NCBI GenBank assembly: GCA_026545765.1
Contig: CM048841.1
Location: forward strand, 65,113,354 to 65,177,353
Length of the DNA: 64,000 bases
Direction: 5' to 3'
Source of the DNA: Plantago major
Taxonomy: Eukaryota > Streptophyta > Magnoliopsida > Lamiales > Plantaginaceae
The stretch's first letter is position 1; each line of letters opens with the position of its first letter. A program made the position numbers and the translations under genes. The notes under the pieces are model-generated. The model had not been told where the DNA came from. It did not search any database and saw nothing but the letters and a program-made list of their open reading frames with translations. Shown one piece after another: positions 1 to 10,500 of this stretch.

Positions 1-135
1 TTGATATTCAGTAGAGGGGTCTGTGTTTACAGAACTGAACCCAAAGTTCAGGTGAAGGACCCCCTGAATCATACTAATAGGAAGCTGAAGCTGTTTAGTG
101 CATTTCTTTCTTCTGTTGCTAGCTTATACACTTAG
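1..135 (+). CDS. possible C-terminal exon of an unidentified host gene, cut by window edge
   Basis: Frame 1 is open from the first base for 44 codons to TAG at 133-135. Its composition is mixed and plausible for protein, with a basic stretch before a hydrophobic tail (KLKLFSAFLSSVASLYT). It is short, no family is recognised and the upstream part lies outside the window, so chance openness cannot be excluded. The AT-rich DNA that follows would suit a 3' UTR. Confidence 0.2.
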   Translation: MIFSRGVCVYRTEPKVQVKDPLNHTNRKLKLFSAFLSSVASLYT

Positions 136-1268
136 ATCCTAATGGCTAAACTGTTCGAAATCATGACAATTTGGATTCGGCAGCTCCTATTCGGAGCTTC
201 CAAGTCAAGCATTGCAGAACTCAACTCAAATTCTAAAGCAAGGTGCCACACTAATAAGTTACCCGTCCACTTCCACCTTCCTCTTTCTGTATCACATTGC
301 AGAACCCAACTTAAATTCTGTTTAATGGAAGTTGTTGATGTCTGCTGAACAGAGTGCAAACATGTTAAAGACTAGAGATGGATACTAATTTCCGTACGCT
401 TGATTCCGAATCACTAATGTATTGAGAATCCAACACCAAGCTTCGATACTTTGTAAGAAGGTTGTAACTCTGTCGATCTGTCCTTCTAGACTCTAGCCTC
501 TTCCATTTCTCCGCTAACCAAGAGCAAGTCCTGTTGTAGTTGCAAAGGCCAAAATAAAACCGTAATGACTCACTCAAGCACATAACGGACGAAAAAAGGA
601 ATAACTAGCAATAAAACACAAGATGAAGACCATTGTTAGTACTTGCTAAGCATAGTTTCATTAAGTTTGTATTAGTAGTTAATTGTTCACCTAAGTTTGT
701 ATTAGTTTGGTATTTTGTTATTAATGACTGATTAAAGTCATAGTAATCTGCTTAATGAAGAGTTTAAGGGGCAAAATTATATTTTGGACTTGTTGAAATT
801 GTGTGTCTTCAATACAAATTGCAAATAAATAAAATGCATCAAACCAAACACCAAATGCTATTGAAGTGCAAAGTGTCATTGTCATGGATCAAAATCGGAC
901 CCCACACTCCGAAATGCACATGAACCAAGTATCAAATGCGATTCGAGAAGTGTGTTTCGAACTTGAAAGCGACATCCGAAATACATCACAATACATCATA
1001 CCAATCACCACATTTTCGGACATTTTCCGGTCAAACTACATATCCAAACGCATTTCTTAGTTCGGGCTTGAGAAATGCTATTTGACCAAGGCCAATAGCA
1101 TTTCCAAACCAAGCAGGCCCATAGAAAAATCTTGAATTTTACAAGAATTTGGTGTGTGTGTGTGTTGAGTATAATTTAAGTCCTATTAAAGTCTTGACTA
1201 AGCAGAATTGATCTGAACTGAACTGAATTGAAATTAATAGTTTTTCAGATGAAGAGAACATAGCCTAA
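136..1268. other. AT-rich non-coding stretch
   Basis: No supported gene. The short ORFs here have no recognisable domain. A 16-bp phrase (ctaagtttgtattagt) occurs twice near 663-705, and a (gt)n run lies at 1152-1162. From 1163 a 33-bp sequence matches the first 33 bp of the LTR that starts at 1274. Confidence 0.6.
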
Positions 1269-1273
1269 GTATG

Positions 1274-1839
1274 TGTTGAGTATAATTTAAGTCATATTAA
1301 AGTCATTCGAATAATGACGAACGGAGCAGGACAATCTTAGACGAATTGACCAAATCGAACTACACTTTACCATACGAAGGTAAACGCCTCAGATTCGGGT
1401 GGTCTGACCCGCGTTACCGAATCCGAGCTCCAGATAACTCCTAACCATGGGAAGCGTTAAGGGTGTATACCAACCTTCTAAAGTCGAATCCGACCTTCAT
1501 GCAGAGCCTCCCAGGCAGGTCCGATCCTAGACCTTATTGGTGATTCTCCTAGCCTGTGTTCGGGACACGTGTCATTAAGTGACACGATCCCGGATCTTAC
1601 GGAAGTTAGTCCTTTGGCCATTCTATAAATAGGACTCATTTAATCCTTCTCAAGGTAATTCATTTATTATTGTTCAACTACTTTCTCTGAAGAGCTCTAA
1701 GGTTCAAGTTGAATCACCATCCGATCTGTCCGAGGCAAACCGGTCAAAAATGGGTCTAACACTCACTTTCCCTAGGCTCACAAGTACTTTTGGAGTTAAA
1801 ATGCGCTTTCACGACCTAAGGCGAATTTCACGCTCAACA
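1274..1839 (+). mobile_element. solo LTR, probably Ty3/gypsy
   Basis: The 566-bp unit begins TGTTGAG and ends CTCAACA, the short inverted ends of an LTR. It is flanked by a perfect 5-bp target duplication, gtatg at 1269-1273 and 1840-1844. A TATA box (TATAAATA, 1624-1631) in the plus sense gives the orientation. No primer site, polypurine tract or coding sequence adjoins it, so it is a solo LTR left by LTR-LTR recombination. The superfamily is inferred only from general LTR make-up. Confidence 0.8.
1624..1631 (+). promoter_or_regulatory. TATA box of the solo LTR
   Basis: TATAAATA lies about 215 bp before the LTR end, a normal place for the U3 promoter of a plant LTR. Confidence 0.5.
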
Positions 1840-1943
1840 GTATGTTTAATACAATTAGCTGGTTAGTTAACTTTTAGTTTTAATATTGGCATGGACATGA
1901 ACCAATTTTGAACATAAACCTTACATGCATGCACTAAAATTGA

Positions 1944-2693
1944 AGGAGTATGTTAAACGCAACACACTTTTTACTAAATGCATGACACTTTTTTACCATA
2001 TTGCAAAATACCATTTTAGTTATTAGAAATAGTATAAGTAGTCCTATTCTTTATTTCGCCAAAAAACCCAACAAACCCCACATATCTAACAACATATAGG
2101 TAGTCCTATACTTGCTAATACCATCAAACGGCAAAAAAAAAAAACTATAAGTATTTGCCGGGTTATGCAATAATTATAATATGAAGAGTTATAAATTGTC
2201 TTAATTCGATAGTTGTAGTCGTTGATGATTATTATATAACTTTATTATATTAAGTTAGCTAAAACTTCGTTAAAATTTCTATAAAAAAAACTCATTTTTA
2301 CTTGCTATTAGATTTGATGGATTTAAGGATGCCCGAACGCATTTATGGCAGCCTCCAAACCGACCAAACATTCCATACGGCCGCCAGGCGGGCATTTTAG
2401 CAGCCTCCTGGGCTGCCCGAGTTCTGTTCTACTAGGCTGCCAGAACAGCTCTGATGATCGAATCGGGCTCCGATCACCGGAGCTCCGGGATCCTCGGTTT
2501 CTTCGTGTTTTTCTTCGATTTATTTGTTCGGGTGATGAAATTAATTTGAGTAAACTTACTTTGATTTTTTTAGGTAAAATAGTAATTTTTTAAGTTAATG
2601 GACTATTTTGTAAACTATTATAATAGTTGTATTATTTACAATATATAAAAAATATCATGCGTTTAGTAAAAAGTGTTATGCATTTAACATTCC
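1944..2693. mobile_element. non-autonomous Mutator-like element, Pack-MULE candidate
   Basis: The two ends are inverted repeats of about 60 bp: the left end (ggagtatgttaaacgc...) matches the reverse complement of the right end (ggaatgttaaatgc...), both running into a shared cactttttactaaa block. The flanks are near-identical 9-mers, taaaattga (1935-1943) and taaaattaa (2694-2702). Long terminal repeats with a 9-bp target duplication are typical of Mutator-like elements. The arms are AT-rich, but the core at about 2330-2520 is strikingly GC-rich, as when a gene fragment has been captured. Confidence 0.65.
2345..2593 (+). other. 82-codon ORF in the GC-rich core of the Mutator-like element
   Basis: This ORF covers the GC-rich island and then runs into the AT-rich right arm. 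The first 55 or so residues look protein-like (MAASKPTKHS start, Pro/Ser/Leu rich). The end is a hydrophobic read-through of the terminal arm. No domain is recognised. It may be the 5' part of a captured host exon, since GC-rich first exons are often picked up by Pack-MULEs, or a chance ORF. A ctccgatcaccggagct palindrome-like stretch lies inside it. Confidence 0.3.
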
Positions 2694-2762
2694 TAAAATT
2701 AAATTGAAAGGAAAGGACTCTCCATTTTCTTCACAGTATTTGTATTCCTTTTGCTTTTTATA

Positions 2763-3010
2763 TACTCTCTGCATCCCGCTAAAAAATGTATGGAACGTCC
2801 CACTAAAGTAGTAAAAAAGTAAATCGCACTAACCCAATTATCTTGTACTATTTTTTAATTCTTTTATCATCATTTATCTGTTTTATATTTCATACTTTCT
2901 TTATTCTTTATTCTTTATTATTTCTCTTTCCAGCAACAAAGAATAAACTATTAGCCGTCTTAAAAATAACGTCGAAAAGATTGTAGCCTATTTTAGCGGG
3001 CGGGGGAGTA
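2763..3010. mobile_element. Stowaway-type MITE (Tc1/mariner)
   Basis: The 248-bp element begins TACTCTCTGCATCCCGCTAAAA and ends with its approximate inverse, ttttagcgggcgggggagta. It is flanked by TA on both sides (2761-2762, 3011-3012). The CTCCCTCYG-type tip and TA duplication are the Stowaway signature. It has no coding capacity and would depend on a mariner transposase in trans. Confidence 0.8.
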
Positions 3011-3666
3011 TATATCATTTGTTTTCCAATAAGAGCATTATTCTTCTCTTCAACAACTTTTCATGCGTATTTCTCCTTCCTTGGTTCTTATATTCATTTT
3101 GAAATAGTAGTTGTTTCAATACACTGTTGGGTTATTCTATGGTCAGGCACGCTTCACCCTATCTTACAACAGACAGTTGATTATACACCATTAATTTTTC
3201 TGATTTAACAGTACATATCAAATTGTCAAAGGCGATGAGGCGATCGCCCTATCGCCATTTCACACTATAGACATAAATTTAACAAATACATATATTATTC
3301 AAAATAATCTAAATCTACCTTCTATTATTTTTTTTTGAAAAATATAATAATATGTATTTTAGCATTACCTATTTCTCAATTTCAGTATTTTTACATTTAA
3401 TGAAATGTGTTAATTTTTTATTGACGGCCTGTTGTCAAACAAGGTGGAAGCATGCCTGACAGAAGAAAATCCCTACTTTGTGTTAAATTAATGAACCATT
3501 TGTCAATCTCTTTCGATATCATCAAGGGCAAAAACAAAAATTTATGTGAGGGGTAACACAATATCATTTGTGAAATAATATTGAATTTTTATCAATAAAA
3601 AAGATTAATTAATAAAAATTTATTTATATGAAGTAGTATATGTTTAAAAATTATAAAGCAATAAGT

Positions 3667-3840
3667 AAATTCCTGAAAATTAAAATTAAAAAAAAAATGA
3701 GAAGAGAACACATGAACTAGGAAAGGAGAAAAAGTAAAGGAAAGAATAATAAAGAAATAAGAAATTCCTGAAAATTGAAAATAAAACCAAATGAGAAGAG
3801 AACACATGAACTAGGAAAGAAGAAAAAGAACAGGAAAGAA
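3667..3840. repeat. 95-bp tandem duplication, two diverged copies
   Basis: The phrase aaattcctgaaaatt recurs exactly 95 bp later, and both copies continue into gagaagagaacacatgaact. The second copy is slightly diverged and cut short. A purine-rich minus-complement ORF spanning it reflects the repeat rather than a gene. Confidence 0.75.
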
Positions 3841-4020
3841 AAATCTATTGATGATAGGGATCAATACTCTACCAGCAAAGATGGAGAGCTTTAATGTCAA
3901 ACAAATTAGCACTGGGTCATAATTGGTAGTTATCACTTTTATTGCTTAAAACATTATTTGTTCATTTTCTTCAAATACATTTGCACAGGGGTATAATAGT
4001 ACTTTCACTTGACAAATCGA

Positions 4021-4040
4021 GAGGTAGCACGTGCTACCTC
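4021..4040. promoter_or_regulatory. perfect 20-bp palindrome centred on a G-box core
   Basis: GAGGTAGCACGTGCTACCTC equals its own reverse complement and has CACGTG at its centre, the core bound by plant bHLH and bZIP factors. It stands alone in AT-rich DNA 65 bp before Copia-A. Function is unknown; it could also be a relic of a foldback element. Confidence 0.4.
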
Positions 4041-4104
4041 GCGCACCCCTGAATTCGCCCCTGGATATCATTGTGATATAGAATTTGTTTACACTTGCGG
4101 AAAC

Positions 4105-4288
4105 TGTTAGAATGTGAAATATCTTAGTCTCCTAAGTATTTCATATCTCTACTATTGTTGTATTCCTTGTTGTATTTAGATTCTTAGTTTAGATTAGATT
4201 CCTAGTTTATAGCCTACATTATAGGATTACTCTTGTATAAATATGTACGATTGTGGTAATGGGAAGATCACGGAATTATATTCTTTCA
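4105..4288 (+). repeat. Copia-A 5' LTR
   Basis: Starts TGTTAGAATG and ends TTCTTTCA. The same sequence starts again at 8842. A TATA box lies at 4236-4243. Confidence 0.93.
4236..4243 (+). promoter_or_regulatory. TATA box of Copia-A 5' LTR
   Basis: TATAAATA lies 45 bp before the LTR end, so R and U5 must be very short in this family. Confidence 0.55.
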
Positions 4289-4301
4289 TGGTATCAAGTT
4301 T
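4289..4301 (+). promoter_or_regulatory. Copia-A primer binding site
   Basis: TGGTATCAAG directly follows the LTR. It matches the initiator tRNA-Met site (TGGTATCAGAGC) with changes at its 3' side. Confidence 0.7.
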
Positions 4302-4484
4302 GGTTCTCTAGATATCCAAATTTCCGCTGCCATCTTCTTCTCTTCCTTGTTCGACTTCTTCGATTCCTCTTCTCTGATCTGTTGGTTCGGCCTCACGCCG
4401 TTAATCAACCTTCCGCTGTGATCGGTCTTCAGCCAGCCTTTGTTTTTCGATTTCCTCTAATCGAACAGCCTCTATTCCGTCACT

Positions 4485-5350
4485 ATGGGAGAAAACAAAT
4501 CTTCTTCCTCTTTTCACCCTGTGCTTGTTGTTTCCAACATCAAGTCGCATGTTCCCATCACTCATGAGATGGAAAACGTCCAGTATGCTAATTGGGCGGA
4601 ATTATTCAAGGTCCATTGTCGTTCGCACAAGGTTCTTCATCATATTATCCCACCAAAGTCTAAGGATGGGAAAGCTATTGAACAGGTACCGCTCAAGGAT
4701 GACGAACAGGAATTATGGGACACGTTGGATGCTGCTGTGGTACAGTGGATTTATTCCACTATATCGACCGATCTCTTGAACACCATTATTGAAGCGGATG
4801 TTTCTGTTATGACTTTATGGAATCGCCTTCACGATTTGTTTCAAGACAATGAGAATTCTCGTGCCGTTTCCCTTGAACACGAGTTTAACAAATCTTATTT
4901 ACAGGATTTTTCATCAGTTTCTGCTTATTGTCAACATCTAAAGACTCTCTCCGACCAACTCAAGAACGTAGGGGCTCCGGTTACCAATAATCGTCTTGTT
5001 CTCCGTATGGTGGGAGGTCTTACACCAGCTTACAAAGGTGTTGCTTCTGTTATTCGACACATGAAGGTTTTACCTCCTTTCTTTGAAGTTCGATCCATGT
5101 TAGCTCTGGAAGAAACTAGCATGAAGGAAGCCGCGGCTGGGAATGATGATGCGATGATGGTTGCTATGCGTGATTCGGATGAGACACAATGATTCTCGTC
5201 CGCCAAATCAAGGTCGTGGTAAGCAATCGAAGCAGCGAAACAATAAAAAGAAGGGCGGCTCGGGACAGCAAGGTCAAAGCGACGCTGGTCGAGGTGTTAA
5301 CCGGTCCGGTGGTCAAAGCGGCATCAACTTTTCGGGTGGGCCACAATCTT
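4485..5350 (+). pseudogene. gag: Copia-A gag
   Basis: The 235-codon ORF from 4485 is a copia gag of the UBN2 type: it carries the YANWAELFKVHCRSHKV block and the later LRMVGGL motif followed by an EE-rich helix. After a frameshift near 5190 the reading continues at 5189-5350 as a Gln/Gly/Lys-rich, probably RNA-binding tail (RPPNQGRGKQSKQRNNKKK). No CCHC zinc knuckle is visible, as expected for this lineage. A TAG at 5350 then cuts it from the protease. In a live element this protein would form the cytoplasmic virus-like particle. Confidence 0.85.
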
Positions 5351-5355
5351 AGGCC

Positions 5356-8300
5356 ATGCCCCCTTGGTGGACGTGGATGCAGCCGCCATGGGCTGCCCCA
5401 CCATACCCATATCCGACCCAGCCCTGGAGTTGGCCCAATGGGCCGCGTCAGCCCGGAATCTTGGGCCCGCGACCCCACCAGCAGCAGCAGGCATATGCAG
5501 TTTCTCCATATGCTCCTACGGATATTGATTCCGCTATGCACACTATGTCTCTTTCGCAGCCGGATTGTAACTGGTATATGGACACCGGGGCTTCGTCGCA
5601 TATGACATCCACTACAGGTAATCTCACGTCTTATTTTAATATGAGCAATAATAATGGTGTTATTGTTGGTAGTGGTCAGTCTATTCTGATTCGTGGTTAC
5701 GGTCATGCATCTTTACCTTCCCCTCATCCACCATTATCCCTCAAACATGTCCTCCACACTCCACATCTTATTAAGAATTTAGCATCAGTTCGTAAGTTTA
5801 CAACTGATAATCGTGTGTCGGTAGTGTTTGATCCTTTTGGTGTTTCTGTGCATGATTTACATACGGGGATCCGTCTCATAAGATGTGATAGTACCATCCC
5901 ACTCTACCCCATCACACCTTCCAGTCCACTTTCGGCTTCTTCATCCACTGCTTGTCTTGTTCGACTCTTTGGCATGCTCGCTTAGGACACCCAGGAGATT
6001 CAGTTTTAGATATTCTTCGGCAAAATAAATTGATTGCTTGTAATAGTTCCTCTTTGTATACTACTTGTCAATCTTGTGTTCTTGGGAAACTTGTCAAATT
6101 GCCTTTTCTTTCATCAACTTCTACTAATTGTATGCCTTTCGATATTATTCATAGTGATCTTTGGACGTCTCCTACTTTGAGTTCTTCTGGACATCGATAT
6201 TATGTGCTATTTTTAGATGATTTTTCGAATTTCTTGTGGATATTTCCCATTGCTCAAAAATCCCAAGTTTTCTCCATATTTTCGAAATTTCATGCTCATA
6301 TACAAAACCAGTTTGAACGCAATATCAAAACCATACAATGTGATAATGGGGGAGAATTTGATAATCATTCTTTTCGGCAATTCTGTGATTCTCATGGAAT
6401 TTCTTTTCGTTTTTCTTGCCCACATACATCTTCTCAAAACGGGAAGGCCGAAAGAAAAATCAGATCCAATAATAATATCATGCGTACACTTCTCATCCAT
6501 GCATCATTGCCACCCTCTTTTTGGCACCATGCACTTCATATGACCACCCATCTCCTCAATATTACTCCGAGTAAATTGCTTGCCGATAAATCACCTCTTC
6601 AGGTTCTTTATCATCGTCTTCCATCTTACTCTCATCTTCGAGTTTTTGGGTGCCTATGTTATCCACTTTTCCCCTCCACCACTATTCGAAAATTGCAAGC
6701 CCGTTCCACTCCTTGCGTTTTCTTGGGTTATCCCGACAATCATAGAGGATATAAGTGTTATGATTTAACCACTCGTAAAATCATTCTATGTCGTCATGTG
6801 AAATTCGATGAAACCATTTTTCCTTTTGCGAAGGGTCATAATTCTTATACCGGTGCCTATGATTTTTTGAGTGATGGTGTTTCTCCACATATATTACACC
6901 AATTTTCTGCCCACCCGGATCTTCCTCCTCTGGCCCAGCATTTTTCTTCGCCTTCTCGGGCCTAGCAGATTTCTCCATTGTCTACGGCCCAACAGAGGAC
7001 AGCCCCCACTACCGCTAATGCTGCTTCTCCGGCCCAATCTCCTTTGTCTGCGGCCCAACAGCGGACTACACCTACTCCCGCTAATCCTGCTGATGCGGCC
7101 CAACATCAACCGAACCACCCAATTTGTTTCCACCGCTCAGTCCACCTTCACCTCACACAAACCAACCTTCGCGACCATCTCGGTACACTACTTATCCACC
7201 GGCTCGACCCGTCACACGCAGCCAGCATGGTATACTTAAGCCTAATACTATATTTGATTCATCACAGGCTCATACCACCATTGTTACGCATTCCCCTCTA
7301 CCCCGTAACCCTTTGGCTGCCCTTCGTGACCCGAATTGGAAATTAGCTATGACCGATGAATTTGATGCTCTTATTAAAAATAAGATGTGGGATTTGGTTC
7401 CACGCCCCCCAAATGTTAATGTCATCCGTTCTATGTGGATTTTTACTCATAAAGTTAAATCTGACGGTTCATTTGAGAGGCATAAGGCCCGTCTTGTAGG
7501 TGATGGTAAGACTCATCGAGTCGGCATTGATTGTGGAGAGACTTTTAGTCCGGTCGTGAAACCGGCGACTATTCGTACGGTTCTCAGTATTGCATTATCA
7601 AGGAAGTGGTCGATTCATCAGCTCGACGTCAGCAATGCTTTTTTACATGGCAATCTGAAGGAGACAGTTTACATGCACCAACCTATGGGTTTTCGCGACA
7701 AACAACATCCGGACTATGTCTGTTTATTGCGGAAATCATTATATGGACTTAAGCAGGCTCCTCGGGCGTGATATAAGCGGTTTGCTGATTTTGTGTCATC
7801 TATTGGTTTCTGTAATAGTAGGTCTGATACTTCTTTGTTTATCTACGCTTGTGGATCAGATATGGCGTATTTGCTTTTATATGTTGATGACATTATTTTG
7901 ACGGCATCATCAGAGGAGTTACGTTTATCCATCATGACACACCTTAGCGCTGAGTTTGAAATGAAGGACTTGGGTTTCTTGAATTACTTTCTTCGCATTC
8001 GTGTGACTCGTCATAAGGATGGCTTATTTTTATCTCAGCAGAAGTATGCCGCAGAGATCATCGACCGGGCTGGTATGAGCTCGTGCAAGCCGATTCTAAC
8101 TCCTGTGGACACAAAGCCGAAAGTTAGTGCTACTATGGGGGCGTCATTTGCTGATCCGACTTTGTATCGTAGTCTTGCTGGTGCTCTACAGTATCTTACT
8201 TTTACACGGCCTGATATCTCTTATGATGTCCAACAGATTTGCCTTCATATGCATGATCCGCGTTAGGAACATATGCATGCCTTGAAGCGTATTATCCGAT

Positions 8301-8847
8301 ATCTCCAGGGTTCGCTTCGTCATGGTCTTCACTTATCTCCTTCTTCTCTTACCGAGCTTGTTGCTTATACTGATGCTGATTGGGGAGGATGTCCCGATAC
8401 ACGCCGTTCCACATCCGGCTACTGTGTCTTCTTGGGGGACAATCTAATCTCCTGGTCTTCGAAACGCCAACCGACTTTGTCCCGTTCCAATGCAGAGGCC
8501 GAATATAGGGGGTGGCTAATGTTGTTTCTGAGTCTTGTTGGCTTCGTAATCTTCTTCTGGAGTTACAGTGTCCTATTCGTAAGGCTACATCGGTATATTG
8601 CGACAATGTGAGTGCTATTTATCTTTCTGGGAATCCTGTCCAACACCAGCGCACGAAGCATATTGAAATGGATATCCATTTTGTTCGAGAGAAAGTGGCG
8701 TGTGGTGAGGTTCGAGTTCGTCATGTGTCTTCCAGATATCAGGTGGCAGATATCTTTACTAAGGGGCTACCTCTTGTCCTCTTCGACGACTTTCGAACCA
8801 GTCTTAATGTTCGTGACCCTCCAGTTTCGACTGTGGGGGAGTGTTAG
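5356..8847 (+). pseudogene. pol: Copia-A pol: protease, integrase, RT, RNase H
   Basis: Protease has WYMDTGASSHMT, with the catalytic D-T-G starting at 5581. A frameshift near 5955 leads to the GAG-pre-integrase motif LWHARLGHPG. Integrase catalytic residues are D (6156), D (6342) and E (6450, in GKAERK). RT begins near 7330 and has YVDD at 7880-7891. RNase H has AYTDADWGG and STSGYC. Damage: TGA at about 7769 replaces the Trp of the ARAWY motif, TAG at about 8264, and a frameshift near 8510 within RNase H. The final ADIFTKGLP block is intact. Catalytic residues persist although the frame is broken, so decay is moderate. Confidence 0.9.
8832..8841 (+). promoter_or_regulatory. Copia-A polypurine tract
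   Basis: tgtgggggag abuts the 3' LTR start at 8842 and would prime plus-strand synthesis. Confidence 0.8.
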
Positions 8848-8967
8848 AATGTGAAATATCTTAGCCTCCTAAGTATTTCATATCTCTACTATTGTTGTAT
8901 TCCTTGTTGTATTTAGATTCTTAGTTTAGATTAGATTTCTAGTTTATAGCCTACATTATAGGAGTAC

Positions 8968-9790
8968 GAGATTACATCTGGGTACCCAATTATATATCCT
9001 AATTACATTTGAATCCCCGTTAGTCAAAGAATTACACCAAGTTACCCAGTTAGCATAATCAATTACATCTGAATCCACGAATTTGACTTTTTTCGAACTA
9101 AAAGCTGGAAAAGACATTTTTACCCCTGTCAAATTATTGAATTATGGGAGAGTCCAAACAACCTTAGTTTTTATCTTTCTTTTGATTTTCAAAAAACACC
9201 CTATAATCTTTAAACTGTTCAATTTGGTCCAAAATCATTTTTAAAATTTTTCTATCAGATCCATATAATCTCCAAAATTACACTTATAATTTTTTTCCCT
9301 TACTTTCTTCATGAAAGCTTGAGCTTCCATGGCAAGAAGCTCCGATTTGGATCTTCCTGCCAATGGAAGCTCCGCCGGAGCTTCCCGTGGAAGCTCCAGG
9401 TTTGGAGCTTCCACCGGAAGTTCCAGAGATTTGGAGCTTCCTGCCATGGGAGCTCAAGCTTTCATTGAAGCTCTCATTTGAGCTTCAATGGAAGTTAAAA
9501 AAAAAAATTAAAAAGAAGCTGCGCGAAAGCTTAACACCGGAGCACCAGAGCTTCCTGTTGAAGCTTCAATGGAGTTTCAATGGAAGGAATAAGTAAAAGA
9601 AAAAAGAAAAAAATAATTAGGAGAAGATAATTTTGGAGAAGAAGATGAATAGTATAAGGCTTGTTTGGTTTACAAATTAAAATAAGTTGGTTAACCATCA
9701 AACAACATTTTGGACCCAAATGTAATTGTTTGACTAAGGGGGATGGAAATGAGAAGTGGGTATCTAATAAGGTAGCCAGATGTAATAAAC
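8968..9790. mobile_element. foldback/MITE-like insertion inside the Copia-A 3' LTR
   Basis: The 5' LTR shows the uninterrupted site, so about 823 bp has been inserted. The insert begins with ATTACATCTGGGTACC (8971-8986) and ends with GGTAGCCAGATGTAAT (9771-9786), inverted repeats matching at 15 of 16 bases. The element tips are eroded and no clean target duplication can be read. There is no transposase. The middle is a dense array of GGAGCTTCC words in both orientations. The superfamily is not assignable from the sequence alone. Confidence 0.7.
9315..9570. repeat. array of GGAAGCTCC/GGAGCTTCC words in both orientations
   Basis: About ten copies of the 9-mer or a one-base variant occur within 255 bp on both strands, including the near-palindrome GGAAGCTCCGCCGGAGCTTC at 9364. 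This lets opposite-strand ORFs (9241-9447 minus, 9363-9596 plus) both translate as ELPxEAP-like repeats, which I treat as artefacts of the array. Confidence 0.75.
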
Positions 9791-9854
9791 CCCTTGTATA
9801 AATATGTACGATTGTGGTAATCGGAAGATCACGGAATTATATTCTTTCAGAAAC

Positions 9855-9972
9855 TCCATTTCATACTTGAATGGAGAGCCCCTTTTTTCTTTCTAAATAC
9901 GTATTAGTAATTGTTAAGTAGTAGCATAACTACAATTCTTTTATGAAATTATCATCTACACAATAATAAAAG
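9855..9972. other. short host spacer between Copia-A and Copia-D
   Basis: About 118 bp of AT-rich sequence that would join the DNA left of 4100 if Copia-A were removed. No feature is visible. Confidence 0.5.
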
Positions 9973-10254
9973 TGTTAAAAGAAAGATAGTAGTAAGAGAC
10001 TAAGAGTAGAAGAACATTAAGAGAATGTAGAGAGAATAGAATGGAGAGTTCATTCTTCACCTCAAAATGAGAGTACATGATGGGTATTTATACAAGTGGA
10101 AATGTATATCAATAGCCTAATGGTATATGAATAGGCAAATACATCTACTCTCCCCATCCACTACTCTTGTACATTGATTTCTTCATCACTAACTATAATG
10201 CATTCAACTCTTCATCCACTAAATAGTATAACTAATGTACATTTATCCATAACA
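9973..10254 (-). repeat. Copia-D left LTR (3' LTR in element sense)
   Basis: Read on the minus strand it starts TGTTATGGATAAATG and ends TTTTAACA. It aligns along its length with 57579-57886 apart from small indels, including a duplication of about 30 bp in the right copy. Confidence 0.8.
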
Positions 10255-10266
10255 CTCCCATTGAAT
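10255..10266 (-). promoter_or_regulatory. Copia-D polypurine tract
   Basis: On the minus strand, ttcaatgggag lies directly before the LTR start. Confidence 0.6.
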
Positions 10267-10500
10267 GAACATGAGTTGGTGATGGTTGGTACGCCAAATA
10301 TACTGCCTCATTAAAAACCTTGCTAAGAAAAACTCAGTGGGATAAAAATTTAGTCAAGGGAAAAAGAGTGCAGTGTGTATCCAGCTCCCCTGATCGATGC
10401 ATCACTTTAATCTTCAAACTGTTGCAACTCCAATTGTCCGGGCCAACTTCTCAAATGATGATGTCTGATATGATTTGGTGAGAAAATCTTCAAATTAAAA

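Larger units (their letters stand above)
3013..4099. other. AT-rich host-like DNA without genes
   Basis: No gene is supported. The stretch contains a two-copy 95-bp tandem duplication (from 3667) and a perfect 20-bp palindrome (4021-4040). Copia-A inserted at its right edge. Confidence 0.6.
4105..9849 (+). mobile_element. Copia-A: decayed full-length Ty1/copia element, Ale/Retrofit-like
   Basis: The element is bounded by 184-bp LTRs (the 3' one interrupted) and a perfect 5-bp target duplication, gaaac at 4100-4104 and 9850-9854. A tRNA-Met-type primer site follows the 5' LTR and a purine tract precedes the 3' LTR. Domain order is gag, protease, integrase, RT, RNase H, which is diagnostic of copia. 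Very short LTRs and a gag without a zinc knuckle suggest the Ale/Retrofit lineage. At least five stops or frameshifts break the polyprotein, so it cannot move by itself. Confidence 0.92.
8842..9849 (+). repeat. Copia-A 3' LTR, split by an insertion
   Basis: LTR sequence runs from 8842 to about 8967 and resumes at about 9791, ending TTCTTTCA at 9849. The two pieces together match the 184-bp 5' LTR with a few substitutions. The intervening 0.8 kb is a separate element. Confidence 0.9.

Noticed and set aside
866-1060. 64-codon ORF left of the solo LTR
   Set aside because: No domain, no homologous copy in the window and surrounding sequence is AT-rich; openness is likely chance.
9241-9596. Opposed ORFs with ELPxEAP repeats as proteins
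   Set aside because: They reflect a bidirectional GGAGCTTCC word array inside a MITE-like insertion.
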